Origin: JBHIYN01 sp041984235
Lineage (GTDB): Bacteria; Pseudomonadota; Gammaproteobacteria; Ga0077536
Reading direction: 5' to 3'
NCBI GenBank assembly: GCA_041984235.1
Contig: JBHIYN010000002.1
Coordinates: 62,001-126,000 of the forward strand
DNA length: 64,000 bases
Made by a program: the position numbers and the translations under genes. Below the pieces are notes generated by a model. It had not been told where the DNA came from and searched no databases. It worked only from the letters and a program-made list of their open reading frames with translations. Shown here piece by piece: positions 27,278 through 36,790 of this stretch; position 1 is the stretch's first letter, and each line of letters opens with the position of its first letter.

Positions 27278-28042
27278 ATGACCGCAGCGCGTGACCTCAG
27301 GCTCTACGGCGTACCCTTCTCGCAGCCGGTACGCGCCGTTGCGTGGCTGCTCGTCATCAAGCGCCTGCCCTTCGAAATGGTGCCCGTGAACCCCGGCTCC
27401 AGCGGTCGCTCCGGCAGCCGCAACCCGGCGTACCTGGCGATGAACCCGGCCGGGACGATCCCCTGCATCGAAGAGCCGGCACAGGGATTCGTGCTCGCCG
27501 AGGCGCACGCCATCCTCTGTTACCTCTGCCGCAGGCACGGCTGGACCGATTTCTACCCGGATGACGAGCAACGGCGCGCACGCGTCGACTGGTACCTGCA
27601 TTTCCATCACCGCACCATCCGGGAGGGATCGATCGGGCTGGTCGCGCCGAAGATCCGCAAGGACATCGAGCTCCCGGCCGCGGTGCAGGACGCCGCGCGC
27701 GCCAACTTCCATGCGGGACTGGAAGCGCTGGAGCAGGGCTGGCTGGCGCAGCAGCGCTATCTCGCCGGCGATGCGGTCACCATCGCGGATCTCGCGGCCT
27801 ACGTCGAGATCGGCCAGCTGCGGCCGTGCTTCACCAACGTCTTCGACCTCGACCCGTTTCCCAACGTGCAGCGGTGGCTCTCCGACATGGCGGCCGTGGA
27901 CGGACACGACGTGGTCCACGCCGCGCTCAGCGCGCTCGGCGACATCTCGCGCGAACCACCCTCGATGGACACGATCCGGAACGCCAACAAGCACGCGCTC
28001 GAAGTGCTGCAGCACGAGATAGAGCGCATGGGCAGGCCCTGA
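27278..28042 (+). CDS. glutathione S-transferase family protein
   Basis: A 254-residue protein. The N-terminal thioredoxin-like domain (LRLYGVPFSQPVRAVAWLL, MNPAGTIPCIEE, LAEAHAILCYLCRRH) and the C-terminal helical domain with AGDAVTIADLAAYVEIGQL are clear. The pattern resembles theta-type GSTs. It follows the BVMO-like gene by 53 bases on the same strand and may be co-transcribed, consistent with detoxifying reactive products. Substrate unknown. Confidence 0.87.
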   Translation: MTAARDLRLYGVPFSQPVRAVAWLLVIKRLPFEMVPVNPGSSGRSGSRNPAYLAMNPAGTIPCIEEPAQGFVLAEAHAILCYLCRRHGWTDFYPDDEQRRARVDWYLHFHHRTIREGSIGLVAPKIRKDIELPAAVQDAARANFHAGLEALEQGWLAQQRYLAGDAVTIADLAAYVEIGQLRPCFTNVFDLDPFPNVQRWLSDMAAVDGHDVVHAALSALGDISREPPSMDTIRNANKHALEVLQHEIERMGRP

Positions 28043-28089
28043 GCCGGCGCGCACCCGGCCACCGCACATACGGGCGGACCACGGACACT

Positions 28090-28098
28090 TGCTATAGT
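28090..28098 (+). promoter_or_regulatory. extended -10 promoter for the aldo/keto reductase
   Basis: TGC directly followed by TATAGT matches an extended -10 element, about 30 bases before the ATG at 28128. No good -35 is visible at the usual distance. Confidence 0.35.
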
Positions 28099-28127
28099 GC
28101 GCCCACCCCCACAGCGAGGAACCGGGC

Positions 28128-29108
28128 ATGCGTCACACCCGTCTTGGCGAGCTCGAGGTCTCCGTCGTCGGCCTCGGCTGCATGAGCATGTCGCAGGCGT
28201 ACGGCGCGGCCGATCCGGCCGAGTCCGAGCGCACCCTGCTGCGCGCACTGGAGCTCGGCATCACCTTCTTCGATACCGCCAACGCCTATGGCAACGGCCA
28301 TAACGAGGAGCTGCTCGGGCGCGTGCTGTCCGCGCGCCGCGACGAGTTCGTGCTGGCGACCAAGTTCGGCATCGTGCGCCACCCGGACGGGCGCCGCGGC
28401 GTCGACGGGCGCCCGGAGCAGGTTGCCGCGCGCTGCGAGGAAAGCCTCAGGCGCCTCAACACCGACGTCATCGACCTCTACTACCTGCATCGCCGCGATC
28501 CCGAGGTGCCGATCGAGGACACGGTCGGGGCGATGGCGGAGCTGGTGCGCGCGGGCAAGGTTCGTCACCTGGGCCTCTCCGAGATCTCCTCGAAGACGCT
28601 GCGCCGCGCGCACGCGGTGCATCCGATCACCGCGGTGCAGTCGGAGTATTCGCTGTGGACGCGTGACCCGGAGACGCACGTGCTGCCGGCCTGCCGCGAG
28701 CTCGGCATCGGCTTCGTGCCGTTCAGTCCGCTCGGGCGCGCCATGCTGACCGGCCGTATCACCGATGCGGGCGCGCTGCCGGACGGCGATCTGCGTGCCG
28801 GCATGCCGCGCTTCTCGGGCGAGAACTTCAATGCCAACCTCGCGCTGGTGCGCGAGCTGCAGGCGTTCGCCGCGGCGCGCGACGCCGACGCTTCGCAGGT
28901 TGCGCTGGCCTGGCTGCTGGCAAAAGGCGACGGCATCGCGCCGATCCCCGGCACCAAGCACGTGGCCTGGCTGGAGGAGGACGTCGGCGGCGCGACCCTG
29001 GCGCTGAGCGAGTCCGAGGTCGCGCAGCTCGATGAGTTGTTCGCGCCCCACGCCATCTCCGGCCATCGCTACCCGCCGGCACTGGCGGCCTCGATCGACA
29101 GCGACTAA
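28128..29108 (+). CDS. aldo/keto reductase
   Basis: A 326-residue TIM-barrel reductase. The catalytic tetrad is visible as Asp49 and Tyr54 (FFDTANAYG), Lys79 (LATKF) and His121 (YYLHR). The NADPH-binding end has PIPGTKH. It resembles the AKR11/YghZ-type group that reduces aldehydes, methylglyoxal or aromatic ketones. The cupin-like gene starts three bases after the stop, so the two form an operon. Confidence 0.93.
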   Translation: MRHTRLGELEVSVVGLGCMSMSQAYGAADPAESERTLLRALELGITFFDTANAYGNGHNEELLGRVLSARRDEFVLATKFGIVRHPDGRRGVDGRPEQVAARCEESLRRLNTDVIDLYYLHRRDPEVPIEDTVGAMAELVRAGKVRHLGLSEISSKTLRRAHAVHPITAVQSEYSLWTRDPETHVLPACRELGIGFVPFSPLGRAMLTGRITDAGALPDGDLRAGMPRFSGENFNANLALVRELQAFAAARDADASQVALAWLLAKGDGIAPIPGTKHVAWLEEDVGGATLALSESEVAQLDELFAPHAISGHRYPPALAASIDSD

Positions 29109-29111
29109 GCG

Positions 29112-29726
29112 ATGCGCAAGCCGGCTTCCTGGGGCGACGGCCTGAGCGCGGCAGATTACGTCGAGGTCTACGACGAGCCCGACCATGCGCCGCTGCTCGA
29201 CAACCCCTACGTCTACGCCTACCGGGTGCGCCTGTCACCCGCACAGGCGACACTGTGGCACCGTCATACCGAGGACACGGTGTACTTCTCGCTCGCTGCC
29301 GGACGCGGACACGAGCAGCAGGCGGACTCCGCGATCGTGACCGAGATCCCGTGCGCACGGGCGGTGCTGCGACCGCATCGCTCCGATCCGCTGATTCACA
29401 AGGTCACCAACATCGGCGAGGGCCGCTTTCACCTCGTTGGCGCGGAGGCGCACGCGCGGCCGCCGGCGCCGGATGCGTCTACGCTGCAGCAGGCGGGCCA
29501 CGAGATCGTGCTGGAAACCGACCGCTTCCTGGTCGCCCGCGTGCGTCTCGACTGCGATGCCCGCCCCTACGCCGCGAGCGGCCTGTTACTCGCGCTCGCC
29601 GAGGGCGGCGTCCGAAGCGGCGACGCGGCTGCGCCGTTGGCGGCCGGCGCGGTACGCTGGATCGAGGCGAACGAGTGCGCCGCTCCCTGCGCCGGCTTCG
29701 ACGGCTTCTTCGCGGCCTGGCGCTGA
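29112..29726 (+). CDS. cupin-like protein of unknown function
   Basis: A 204-residue protein starting three bases after the aldo/keto reductase. ATLWHRHTEDTVYFSLAAG has the spacing of the first cupin motif, with His-x-His as possible metal ligands, and a later LIHKVTNIGEGRFHLVG segment may supply the second. It repeats a similar beta-barrel half later. The metal and reaction are unknown; coupling to the reductase suggests it acts on the same compound. Confidence 0.65.
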   Translation: MRKPASWGDGLSAADYVEVYDEPDHAPLLDNPYVYAYRVRLSPAQATLWHRHTEDTVYFSLAAGRGHEQQADSAIVTEIPCARAVLRPHRSDPLIHKVTNIGEGRFHLVGAEAHARPPAPDASTLQQAGHEIVLETDRFLVARVRLDCDARPYAASGLLLALAEGGVRSGDAAAPLAAGAVRWIEANECAAPCAGFDGFFAAWR

Positions 29727-29811
29727 GCGCCGCTTGTCCCGGCGGCGGTGGACGTCGCTGCGGGTGCGGTGAAATACTGCACACCGGCTGGCAAACGGGG
29801 AGGACGCGGAC

Positions 29812-30663
29812 ATGACCATGGCGATCAACCCGGTCGATGCGACCCTGGGCGCAATCGTCACCGGGGTCGACCTGAAGGCGCTCGACGCGGCCGAGTGGGC
29901 CGCCATCGAGAAGGCGTTCCATCGTCACGCGGTGCTGATCTTCCCACGCCAGCAGCTCTCGGCGCGCGCCCAGGCCGACTTCGCGCGCCGCTTCGGTGAG
30001 ATCGAGATCCTGGTCGAGAACCTCGAGACCATTCCCATCTCCAATCGCAACGCCGACGGTTCGCTGAAGGACGACGGCGAGTTCCACATGCAGCTGCTGC
30101 GCGGCAACGAGGGCTGGCACACGGACAGCTCCTACATGCCCCTGGCCGCCAAGGCCTCGGTGCTGTCGGCGCACGTGGTGCCGTCAGCCGGCGGACAGAC
30201 CGAGTGGGCCGACGCACGCGCCGCTTACGAGGCGCTGGACGCGGCGCTGCGCGAGCGCGTGGCGGACCTCGCTGCCTACCATTCCTACTACTATTCGCAG
30301 GCGCGCATCGGCCACCAGGCCGCGGCCGGCGACGCCTACGGCTTCATCGACGGTGAGCCGCCGCTGCGCCCGCTGGTCAAGCATCACCCGGTGACCGGCC
30401 GGCCGGCGCTCTACATCGGGCGCCATGCGTGCAACATTCCCGGACTCGCACCGGAAGATTCCGAACACCTGCTCGACGAGCTGCTCGCCTTCACCTGCCA
30501 GCCGCCGCGAACCTTCATGCATCACTGGCAGCCGGGCGACGTCGCCGTGTGGGACAACCGCTGCGTGCTGCACCGGGCGCGGCCCTACGAGCACGGCGAG
30601 CCGCGCGTGATGATGCACACCCGCGTCAGGGGCGATCCGGCGACCGAGTCGGCCCTCGCCTGA
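29812..30663 (+). CDS. TauD/TfdA-family Fe(II)/2-oxoglutarate dioxygenase
   Basis: A 283-residue protein. The first metal motif is GWHTDSSY (His103, Asp105). The distal His lies in WDNRCVLHRA near residue 253, and the 2-oxoglutarate Arg in RVMMHTRVRG. Family members hydroxylate taurine, 2,4-D or other small acids, releasing a sulfonate or aryl group. It is convergent with a membrane protein gene and follows the cupin-like gene by 85 bases. Substrate not predictable. Confidence 0.9.
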   Translation: MTMAINPVDATLGAIVTGVDLKALDAAEWAAIEKAFHRHAVLIFPRQQLSARAQADFARRFGEIEILVENLETIPISNRNADGSLKDDGEFHMQLLRGNEGWHTDSSYMPLAAKASVLSAHVVPSAGGQTEWADARAAYEALDAALRERVADLAAYHSYYYSQARIGHQAAAGDAYGFIDGEPPLRPLVKHHPVTGRPALYIGRHACNIPGLAPEDSEHLLDELLAFTCQPPRTFMHHWQPGDVAVWDNRCVLHRARPYEHGEPRVMMHTRVRGDPATESALA

Positions 30664-30673
30664 GGGCCACACC

Positions 30674-31963
30674 TCACAGCAGGAACGCGACCGCGACCGC
30701 GGTCACGACGGTCAGGGTCAGCCCCGGCAGGATCGCACGGCGCAGCGCCATCGCTCCGGTCGCGAGCACGATCGCACCCTTGACCACGGTGTTGGTCGCC
30801 GCGGCGAGCACGATCGCGCGCGCGGCGAGCGCCGGGTCGACACTGCCCGCACGGCTGAGCTCGGCCATGGAGAGCGTGATCGCGTCGACGTCGGCGACCC
30901 CGGAGGCGATCGCCGAGAGATACAGCCCGGTGCTGCCGAAGTGCAGCCGCGCGAGGTTGGCGACCAGCAGGATGACCGTGTAGATGAGGCCGAAGGTCAG
31001 TGCCGGTGCCAGCTCGAAGGGGTTGGTGAACTCCTCGTGCGCCGCCGGCGCCGTGTCCTGCCGCGCGCGGTAGAGCCAGGCGCAGTAACCGAGACTGACC
31101 GTTGCCGCCGCCACCATGGGCAGGGCGACCGCGCCGAGCAGGCCCGGGTTGATGGCGGCGACCTCGAGCAGCACGCGCACGAACATCACCGTCCAGGCGA
31201 GCAGGATGGCGAGCGCGAAGGGCCGCGCGAGCGTGCTCGCGCCATGGCTGCGCTGCGCGAAGCTGAGGGTCACGGCGGTGCTGGAGGCGAGCCCGCCGAG
31301 CAGGCCGGTGAGGCCGACCCCGCGGCGCGGTCCGACGATCTTGATCATGACGTAGCCGAGGAAGCTGATGCCGGAAATGAACACCACCATCAGCCACACC
31401 TTGTACGGTACCAGCACCGCGAACGGCTCCGGCCACGGACTCTCGCGCGGCAGTACCGGCAGCACGATCAGGGTGAGCACGGCAAAGGTCAGCGTGGCGC
31501 GCACGTCCTCCTCGGTCAGGCGACTCGCGAGCAGGGTGGTCTGCAGCTTAATCGCGAGCAGCACGGTGGTGCCTACGGCCAGCGCCGCGGCCAGCGCAAG
31601 CCGGTCCAGGTAACACAGCGCGCCGGCCAGGACCACGATGAGTGCGGCAACCTCGGAGGTGATGCCGATCTGCCCGGCGCGCGCCGAGACCGCGTAGGAG
31701 ACCGTCAGCAGGGCGCCGAACACGAACACGGTGGTGGCGAGAACCCAGGCCGAGGCGGTCTCGTCGGCGACCATGGCCGCGGCCGCGCCGAGCAGGCCGA
31801 GCAGGGCATGGGTGCGGGCGCCGGCAAACGAGCCGCGCCGATCGTCGTCCTTGCGCCGCGTCGCGTACTCGCGCTGCAGACCGACCAGCAGGCCGAGCAG
31901 CATGGCGGTGGCAAAGCGATAGAAGAGCGCGAGCTGACCGGGATCGCCGTCCATGTCGAGCAT
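30674..31963 (-). CDS. MgtC/SapB- and DUF4010-domain membrane protein
   Basis: A 429-residue integral membrane protein starting MLDMDGDPGQLALFYRF. The N-terminal part (AMLLGLLVGLQREY, then GARTHALLGLLGA) is the MgtC/SapB type, and the rest (SGISFLGYVMIKIVGPRRG, LTGLLGGLASSTAV) is DUF4010. About 12 hydrophobic segments are present. Function of the group is unsettled; MgtC relatives are tied to Mg stress. The longer frame to 32188 has no membrane protein character upstream of Met 31963. Confidence 0.88.
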   Translation of the reverse strand: MLDMDGDPGQLALFYRFATAMLLGLLVGLQREYATRRKDDDRRGSFAGARTHALLGLLGAAAAMVADETASAWVLATTVFVFGALLTVSYAVSARAGQIGITSEVAALIVVLAGALCYLDRLALAAALAVGTTVLLAIKLQTTLLASRLTEEDVRATLTFAVLTLIVLPVLPRESPWPEPFAVLVPYKVWLMVVFISGISFLGYVMIKIVGPRRGVGLTGLLGGLASSTAVTLSFAQRSHGASTLARPFALAILLAWTVMFVRVLLEVAAINPGLLGAVALPMVAAATVSLGYCAWLYRARQDTAPAAHEEFTNPFELAPALTFGLIYTVILLVANLARLHFGSTGLYLSAIASGVADVDAITLSMAELSRAGSVDPALAARAIVLAAATNTVVKGAIVLATGAMALRRAILPGLTLTVVTAVAVAFLL

Positions 31964-32072
31964 CGGGCTTGCTCCGAAAAAAGAGGACCGGCCGCGGCGC
32001 GCGGCACCGTGGGCTGAGATTAGCGGCCAGCACCGGCCTCCGGCATGACCGGGATCAGGCCGCGCGTGCGTC

Positions 32073-32100
32073 TCGACACGCCCGCCGACATCCTTACACT
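32073..32100 (+). promoter_or_regulatory. sigma-70-type promoter for the SDR gene
   Basis: TCGACA at 32073-32078 and TACACT at 32095-32100 are separated by 16 bases and lie 36 bases before the ATG at 32136. Both hexamers match the consensus in four of six positions. Confidence 0.4.
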
Positions 32101-32135
32101 GTCGCGCAACAGCACATCGACCGGCGGGGAACAGC

Positions 32136-32834
32136 ATGGCGGATACCGCACTCATCACCGGCGCCAGCCGTGGCATCGGCAAGGCCATCGCGCTCAGGCT
32201 GGCCGAGCAGGGTTACGCCTGCTTCCTGGTCGGCCGCGACGCCCGCGCCCTGGAGGCGGTATGCGCGGACTGCCGTGCGCTGGGTGCAGAGGCGGACTAC
32301 GCCGCCGCCGATCTCAGCGACGGCGCCGGCCGTGCCGAGGTGCTGGAGGCGGCCGGCAAACGCTTCGGGCGCGTCGACGTGCTGGTCAACAACGCCGGTA
32401 CCGCGCATCGCGCCGCGGTGCAGGAGGCGCACTGGGCGGACTGGCAACGGGTGCTCGACCTCAATCTCGCGGCACTGATGGATCTCAGCCGTCTCGCCCT
32501 GCCGGGCATGATCGAACGCCGCCGCGGCGCGATCGTCAACATCTCCTCGCTGAGCGGACGTCACGGCGCGGCCGGCAACGCGGCCTACGCCGCGAGCAAG
32601 CACGCGGTCAACGGTTTCAGTGACTGCCTGTACGAGGACGCGCGGGATTACGGCATCAAGGTCTCGGCCATCATGCCCGGCTTCGTGGACACCGATCTCA
32701 CCGCCGGGCTGGCGCGCGACGCGGGCAACATGATTCGCGCCTCCGACGTCGCCGACGCGGTCGCCTTCGTGCTCGCCGCCTCACCGCACTGCTGCCCGAC
32801 GGAGATCGTACTGCGGCCGCAGCGGCGGCCGTGA
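32136..32834 (+). CDS. short-chain dehydrogenase/reductase
   Basis: A 232-residue SDR. TALITGASRGIGKAIAL binds the nucleotide, NNAGTAHR is the structural motif, and ISS with YAASKHAVNGF provide Ser, Tyr and Lys of the catalytic site. The C-terminus is short, ending in a basic RPQRRP. It stands alone between the DUF4010 gene and the convergent RecQ gene. Substrate unknown. Confidence 0.9.
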   Translation: MADTALITGASRGIGKAIALRLAEQGYACFLVGRDARALEAVCADCRALGAEADYAAADLSDGAGRAEVLEAAGKRFGRVDVLVNNAGTAHRAAVQEAHWADWQRVLDLNLAALMDLSRLALPGMIERRRGAIVNISSLSGRHGAAGNAAYAASKHAVNGFSDCLYEDARDYGIKVSAIMPGFVDTDLTAGLARDAGNMIRASDVADAVAFVLAASPHCCPTEIVLRPQRRP

Positions 32835-32887
32835 GCGCAACCGGATGCGGCGCGTAAACCCGCGGACGGCGCCGCGCGGAGAGCGCC

Positions 32888-34876
32888 TCAGCGCTTGAGC
32901 TTGCAGCGGTCGCACTTGCCGCAGGGCGGTGGATCGGCCTCGCCGAAGAAACGCCGCACGAATACGCTGCGGCATTCCTTGGTCACGGCGTACTCGGCGA
33001 TGCCGTTGATGCGCCGGGCGTCCTCGCGCTGCGCCGTGGCGAAACGCTGCGCGAGCTCCTTGACCGCCTCGTGCAGGGTGTCGGCGTCGACCCGCGCGCG
33101 GTAGGCGCCGCCGGTCTCGCGCTCGATCAGGCCCGCCTCCTCGACCTGGGCGCACAGTGCGCGGCAGGCCGTGGCGACCACCTGCGCGGACAGCGCGAGA
33201 TCCTTCACCGCCACGCTGCGGCCGACGCTGGCCCAGACCGCGAGAGCGTTGCCGAGACTCTCGAGCTGTGCCGGGCTGACCTGGCTCTTGGCAGCGAGCC
33301 GCTTCTGGATGTCGAGATCCGATTCGTCGAACAGCAGGATGCATTCCGAGGGATTGCCGTCGCGCCCCGCGCGACCGATCTCCTGCACGTACTGCTCGAC
33401 CGACCCGGGCACCTGGTAGTGCATGATGTAGCGGATGTTGGGCTTGTCGATGCCCATGCCGAAGGCACTGGTCGCGACCATGATCATGCGCGCCCGCGGG
33501 CGCAGAAACTTCTTCTGCGCCGCGACGCGCTCGGTCTTGGTCATCTTGCCGTGGTAGCGCGCCGCGGGCATGCCGGCCTTTCTCAGCGCGGCATAGATCT
33601 CGTCGACCGCCTTGGTCGTCGCGCAGTAGACGATACCGGGCCGCCGCAGCCGCCGCAGGTAACGCCCGACCGCGGTCAGCTTGATGCTGCCGGGCACGTT
33701 GCGCACGGTCAGGCGCAGGTTGTCGCGGTGCGGCGGCGCGGACACCACCACCGGGTCGGTCATGGCGAGCCGGGCGGTGATGTCCTCCTGTACCTTGGGC
33801 GTGGCGGTGGCGGTCAGCGCGAGCACGCCCGGGTTGCCGATGGCGGCGCGCTCCAGGCCGACGCGCAGGTAAGCGGGTCGGAAGTCGTGCCCCCACTCGG
33901 AGATGCAGTGCGCCTCGTCCACGCACAGCAGTGCCGGCGGCGCGGCCTCCAGCGCGGCGCGCATGTCCTCCGATTCCAGCGTCTCGGGCGTGGTCATGAT
34001 GACCAGGCGGCCGCCCTCGCGGATGCGCTCCAGCGCCGCGCTGCGCGCACGCTTGCCGATGGTGCTGTCCACGCGCACCGCGGGCACGCGGTTGCGTTCC
34101 AGCGCGAGCTGCTGGTCCTGCATCAGCGCGATGAGCGGGAACAGGGTCACCACGGGGCGCTCCAGCAGCATGGCCAGGACCTGGTAGATGAGCGACTTAC
34201 CGTAACCGGTCGGCAGCACGGCCAGGGTGTCGCGCCCGGCGCACAACGCCTCCATCGCCGCGATCTGTTCCGGGCGCAGACTGTTGATGCGGAACATCTC
34301 GCGCGCAATGCGGCGGCAGGCGGCAATGTTGAGCTCGCCACCGCCGATCGCAGCGATCGCAGCATCGCTCAGCGGTGCCGGTGGCTGCCGCGGTGGCGCG
34401 TCGCTGCGCGCCCGGGTCCGGCCCGCGGCGCGGCGCGGCGCGCTGGTCTGGTCGCGCGCCGCGGTGGCCTCGCCGCCGCCCTGCTGCGCACGCCCGCGAC
34501 GTCCACGGCGGCGCGAGCGACCGCTGCCGCGACGGCTCCTGCCGCCCTCGTTGCCGCCGGCCGCCTCACCGCGGGCCGTGCCGTCGTCGGCGCCGGTCGC
34601 GTTGTCGCGTGCTTCGCCACGCCCCGACGCCTTGCGGCCGCGATTGCGTCCGCCCCGGCGGCGCGACTTGCGCGCCGCGCCGCCCGCGGCCTGGCCGTCG
34701 CCGGACGGCCTGGCGCCCTCGGCACGGGCTTCCCCGCCCTCGCCGCCCGCGCCAGCCGCCTTGGCCGCGTCCGGGTGCGTGCCGTCAGCCGGGCGGCGCG
34801 GACGCCGCCGGCGCCGGCGGCGCCTGGTCTTCGCTGGTGTTTCTTCGGTCGTCATAGCCGTTGCGCCGATGCGCAT
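32888..34876 (-). CDS. recQ: RecQ-family ATP-dependent DNA helicase with Arg/Gly-rich N-terminal tail
   Basis: A 662-residue protein. Residues 1-170 are disordered and dominated by Arg, Gly and Ala (RRRGG, GRGEA, RRRGRRGR clusters). The helicase core follows: LPTGYGKS (Walker A), VDEAHCISEWGHDFRP (DEAH and aromatic loop), and motif VI QEIGRAGRDGNPS. The C-terminus has a Cys-rich zinc segment (CRSV and CGKCDRCK). It unwinds DNA in repair or fork restart. No HRDC domain is visible. ATG 34876 and ATG 34855 are both possible starts; the GGAGG lies almost against the first. Confidence 0.9.
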   Translation of the reverse strand: MRIGATAMTTEETPAKTRRRRRRRRPRRPADGTHPDAAKAAGAGGEGGEARAEGARPSGDGQAAGGAARKSRRRGGRNRGRKASGRGEARDNATGADDGTARGEAAGGNEGGRSRRGSGRSRRRGRRGRAQQGGGEATAARDQTSAPRRAAGRTRARSDAPPRQPPAPLSDAAIAAIGGGELNIAACRRIAREMFRINSLRPEQIAAMEALCAGRDTLAVLPTGYGKSLIYQVLAMLLERPVVTLFPLIALMQDQQLALERNRVPAVRVDSTIGKRARSAALERIREGGRLVIMTTPETLESEDMRAALEAAPPALLCVDEAHCISEWGHDFRPAYLRVGLERAAIGNPGVLALTATATPKVQEDITARLAMTDPVVVSAPPHRDNLRLTVRNVPGSIKLTAVGRYLRRLRRPGIVYCATTKAVDEIYAALRKAGMPAARYHGKMTKTERVAAQKKFLRPRARMIMVATSAFGMGIDKPNIRYIMHYQVPGSVEQYVQEIGRAGRDGNPSECILLFDESDLDIQKRLAAKSQVSPAQLESLGNALAVWASVGRSVAVKDLALSAQVVATACRALCAQVEEAGLIERETGGAYRARVDADTLHEAVKELAQRFATAQREDARRINGIAEYAVTKECRSVFVRRFFGEADPPPCGKCDRCKLKR

Positions 34877-35445
34877 TCCTCCAATCTGTCGTCGCCTGCC
34901 GCTGCCGCGCGCACGCCGCCCGTACTGGCGTCACACGCGCTGGGCGCGGAACCCGGGGACCCGTGCGGGACCCGGCTGGTGGCGCCGTGTCCGCGGCGCC
35001 CGCGATGTGGCTGCACGCAGGCGCAGCCCGTCCTTGCGTCATACTCGGCTGGTCGTGGTGGCGCCCCGGGGCGCCCGCGGTGACCGCTCGCCGCCGCGTG
35101 CGTGTCGTGCCCGCACTGCCGGACCGAAACACGGTCCGTTCACCGGTCGCGGCAGGCGCAGGTCAGGCCGCACACCGCGGCGATCTTCCGCATGCCGCGT
35201 TACGGCAGACCCGTGGCGGCCACGGTAGTGCCGTCGAAACCTTCGCGGCAGACCCTTCGCTAACAAGCTGCGCTCGGCAGCCCCGGTTGCCCCGGGATCA
35301 TGCTCGCCGGCGGATCTGACGGGACGCTGTGTGCTCGATGCGGCGACACGATTTGCGGCCCGGCATGCCTATTCTGGCGGTACTCGGCCGGAATGTCACG
35401 CCCGGCCGGCCGAACCCGACGGCGGCAACCCGGCGGCGCGCACGC
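34877..35445. other. 569-base spacer
   Basis: No frame here looks like a real protein; translations are low-complexity Arg/Pro/Ala. GGCGCCCC/GGGGCGCC at 35060-35075 is a 16-base palindrome with no loop. It could be decayed coding DNA, but I cannot identify what. Confidence 0.4.
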
Positions 35446-36384
35446 TCAGTCCGCCAGCGCTTCCAGGGCGCGCCAGCACGGCAGGGCCGGATCGTCGACG
35501 TTGACCGAGAACACCGGCACGTGGTCGGCGCCGGCGTCGAGGTGCGCCTGCACGCGCGCGCGGATGGCGTTCTCGTCACCCCAGGCGAGCATGGCGTCGA
35601 TCAGGCGATCACTGCCGCCATGCTCGAAGTCGTCGCTCGTATAGCCGAAGTCCAGCCACATGTTGCGGTAGTTCGGCAGCTGCAGGTAGAAGGCCAGCAT
35701 CCTGCGGCCGATCGCCCGCGCGCGCGACGCATCGGTAGTCAGGCACACGCGCTGGAACGGGCACAGCCAGGGCCCCGGCCCCAGGATCTCACGCGAGCGT
35801 GCGGTGTGCTCGGGCGTCGTGTTGGCCGGGTGCGAGCCCTGCGCGATGGTGCCGGCCAGCGCGGTCATCTTCGGCCCCAGCGCGGCGAGCACGATCGGCA
35901 TCTCGCCGAGCGGGGTGGTGATGGCACCGCGCGCACCGCTGCCGATGGCCTGCGTGGTCATGCCCTCGACCAGCAGGTTGCGGCCGATCGCAATCGACTG
36001 GTGGCAGCCGCGTATGCCCTCGACATAGGCGCGCATGGTCGCCAGCGGCTTGCCGTACTGGTGGCCACGCGCTTCCACCAGCAGACCATGGGAGACGCCG
36101 AGGCCGAGCAGGAAGCGTCCCCCGGATTGCTCGTTGAGGGTCTGCTGGGCCGCGGCGCAGACCATGGGATCGCGGCCGTAGACGTTGACGATACCGGTCG
36201 CGGCGACCAGCGTGTCGCTGTTGGACAGCACGAAGCTCGCCATCGAGAACGGCTCGCGGCCGACGGCTTCGGGAAACCACACCGCGCCGTAGCCGAGCGC
36301 TTCGATGCGCCGCACCGCGGCGGCGAGCCCGGCCGCCGAGAGGCCTTCGCTGAACAGGAAGACACCCTTCGATTTGAGATCCAT
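35446..36384 (-). CDS. LLM-class flavin/F420-dependent oxidoreductase
   Basis: A 312-residue luciferase-like protein. Segments YGAVWFPEAVGREPFSMASFVL, VAATGIVNVYGRDPM and GRFLLGLGVSHGLLVEARGHQYGKPL match the TIGR03620-type group. It is the last gene of a minus-strand operon (16 bases after DUF35), suggesting it oxidises an intermediate handled by the thiolase-like and DUF35 proteins. Cofactor F420 or FMN cannot be decided from sequence alone. Confidence 0.88.
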   Translation of the reverse strand: MDLKSKGVFLFSEGLSAAGLAAAVRRIEALGYGAVWFPEAVGREPFSMASFVLSNSDTLVAATGIVNVYGRDPMVCAAAQQTLNEQSGGRFLLGLGVSHGLLVEARGHQYGKPLATMRAYVEGIRGCHQSIAIGRNLLVEGMTTQAIGSGARGAITTPLGEMPIVLAALGPKMTALAGTIAQGSHPANTTPEHTARSREILGPGPWLCPFQRVCLTTDASRARAIGRRMLAFYLQLPNYRNMWLDFGYTSDDFEHGGSDRLIDAMLAWGDENAIRARVQAHLDAGADHVPVFSVNVDDPALPCWRALEALAD

Positions 36385-36400
36385 GGCGATACCTCCCAGG

Positions 36401-36787
36401 TCAGTCTACGGGCCGGAACACCGGTACCGGCTGCTCGTCGCGGGTTTCGAAAGCGAGCTGCACGCGCTGCCCGATGGCGAGCGTCTCGAACGGTGCTTCG
36501 ACGATCTCGGTCAGCAGGGTCGGGCCTTCGGCGAGCGTGACGAAGGCGATGACGTAGGGTGGATCGGCGCGGCGCTCGATGCTGAACGAGTAAATGGCGC
36601 CCTCGCCGCCGGCCTCCAGCCAGGTGGTGCGGGCGCTCATGCAGAACGGACACGTCGGGCGCGGGTAGTAGTACGCGGCACCGCAATCCTCGCACTGTCC
36701 GAGCAGCAGGCGGCCTTCGCCGGCGGCCTGCCAGTAGGGTTCGAGCGCACGGTCGGCACCGAAGGCGTCGTCGGGGGATGCTGCCAT
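36401..36787 (-). CDS. DUF35 Zn-ribbon/OB-fold acyl-CoA-binding partner protein
   Basis: A 128-residue protein. Cys32, Cys35, Cys46 and Cys49 (CEDCG and CPFC) make a rubredoxin-like zinc ribbon, and the C-terminal half (IYSFSIERR, YVIAFVTLAEGP, IGQRVQLAFE) is the OB fold of DUF35 proteins. In steroid side-chain catabolism such proteins bind a thiolase-like aldolase and the hydratase product. It starts three bases after the stop of the thiolase-like gene, which fits a heteromeric complex. Confidence 0.9.
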   Translation of the reverse strand: MAASPDDAFGADRALEPYWQAAGEGRLLLGQCEDCGAAYYYPRPTCPFCMSARTTWLEAGGEGAIYSFSIERRADPPYVIAFVTLAEGPTLLTEIVEAPFETLAIGQRVQLAFETRDEQPVPVFRPVD

Positions 36788-36790
36788 GGT

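Noticed and set aside
32847..32875. Hairpin between the SDR and recQ genes as terminator
   Set aside because: Only a seven-base stem with a 15-base loop, common by chance in this base composition.
33071..35083. Long plus-strand frame opposite recQ
   Set aside because: The recQ frame carries all helicase motifs; the antisense frame is low-complexity.
34877..35445. Small genes in the spacer after recQ
   Set aside because: All frames give Arg/Pro-rich low-complexity translations without ribosome binding sites.
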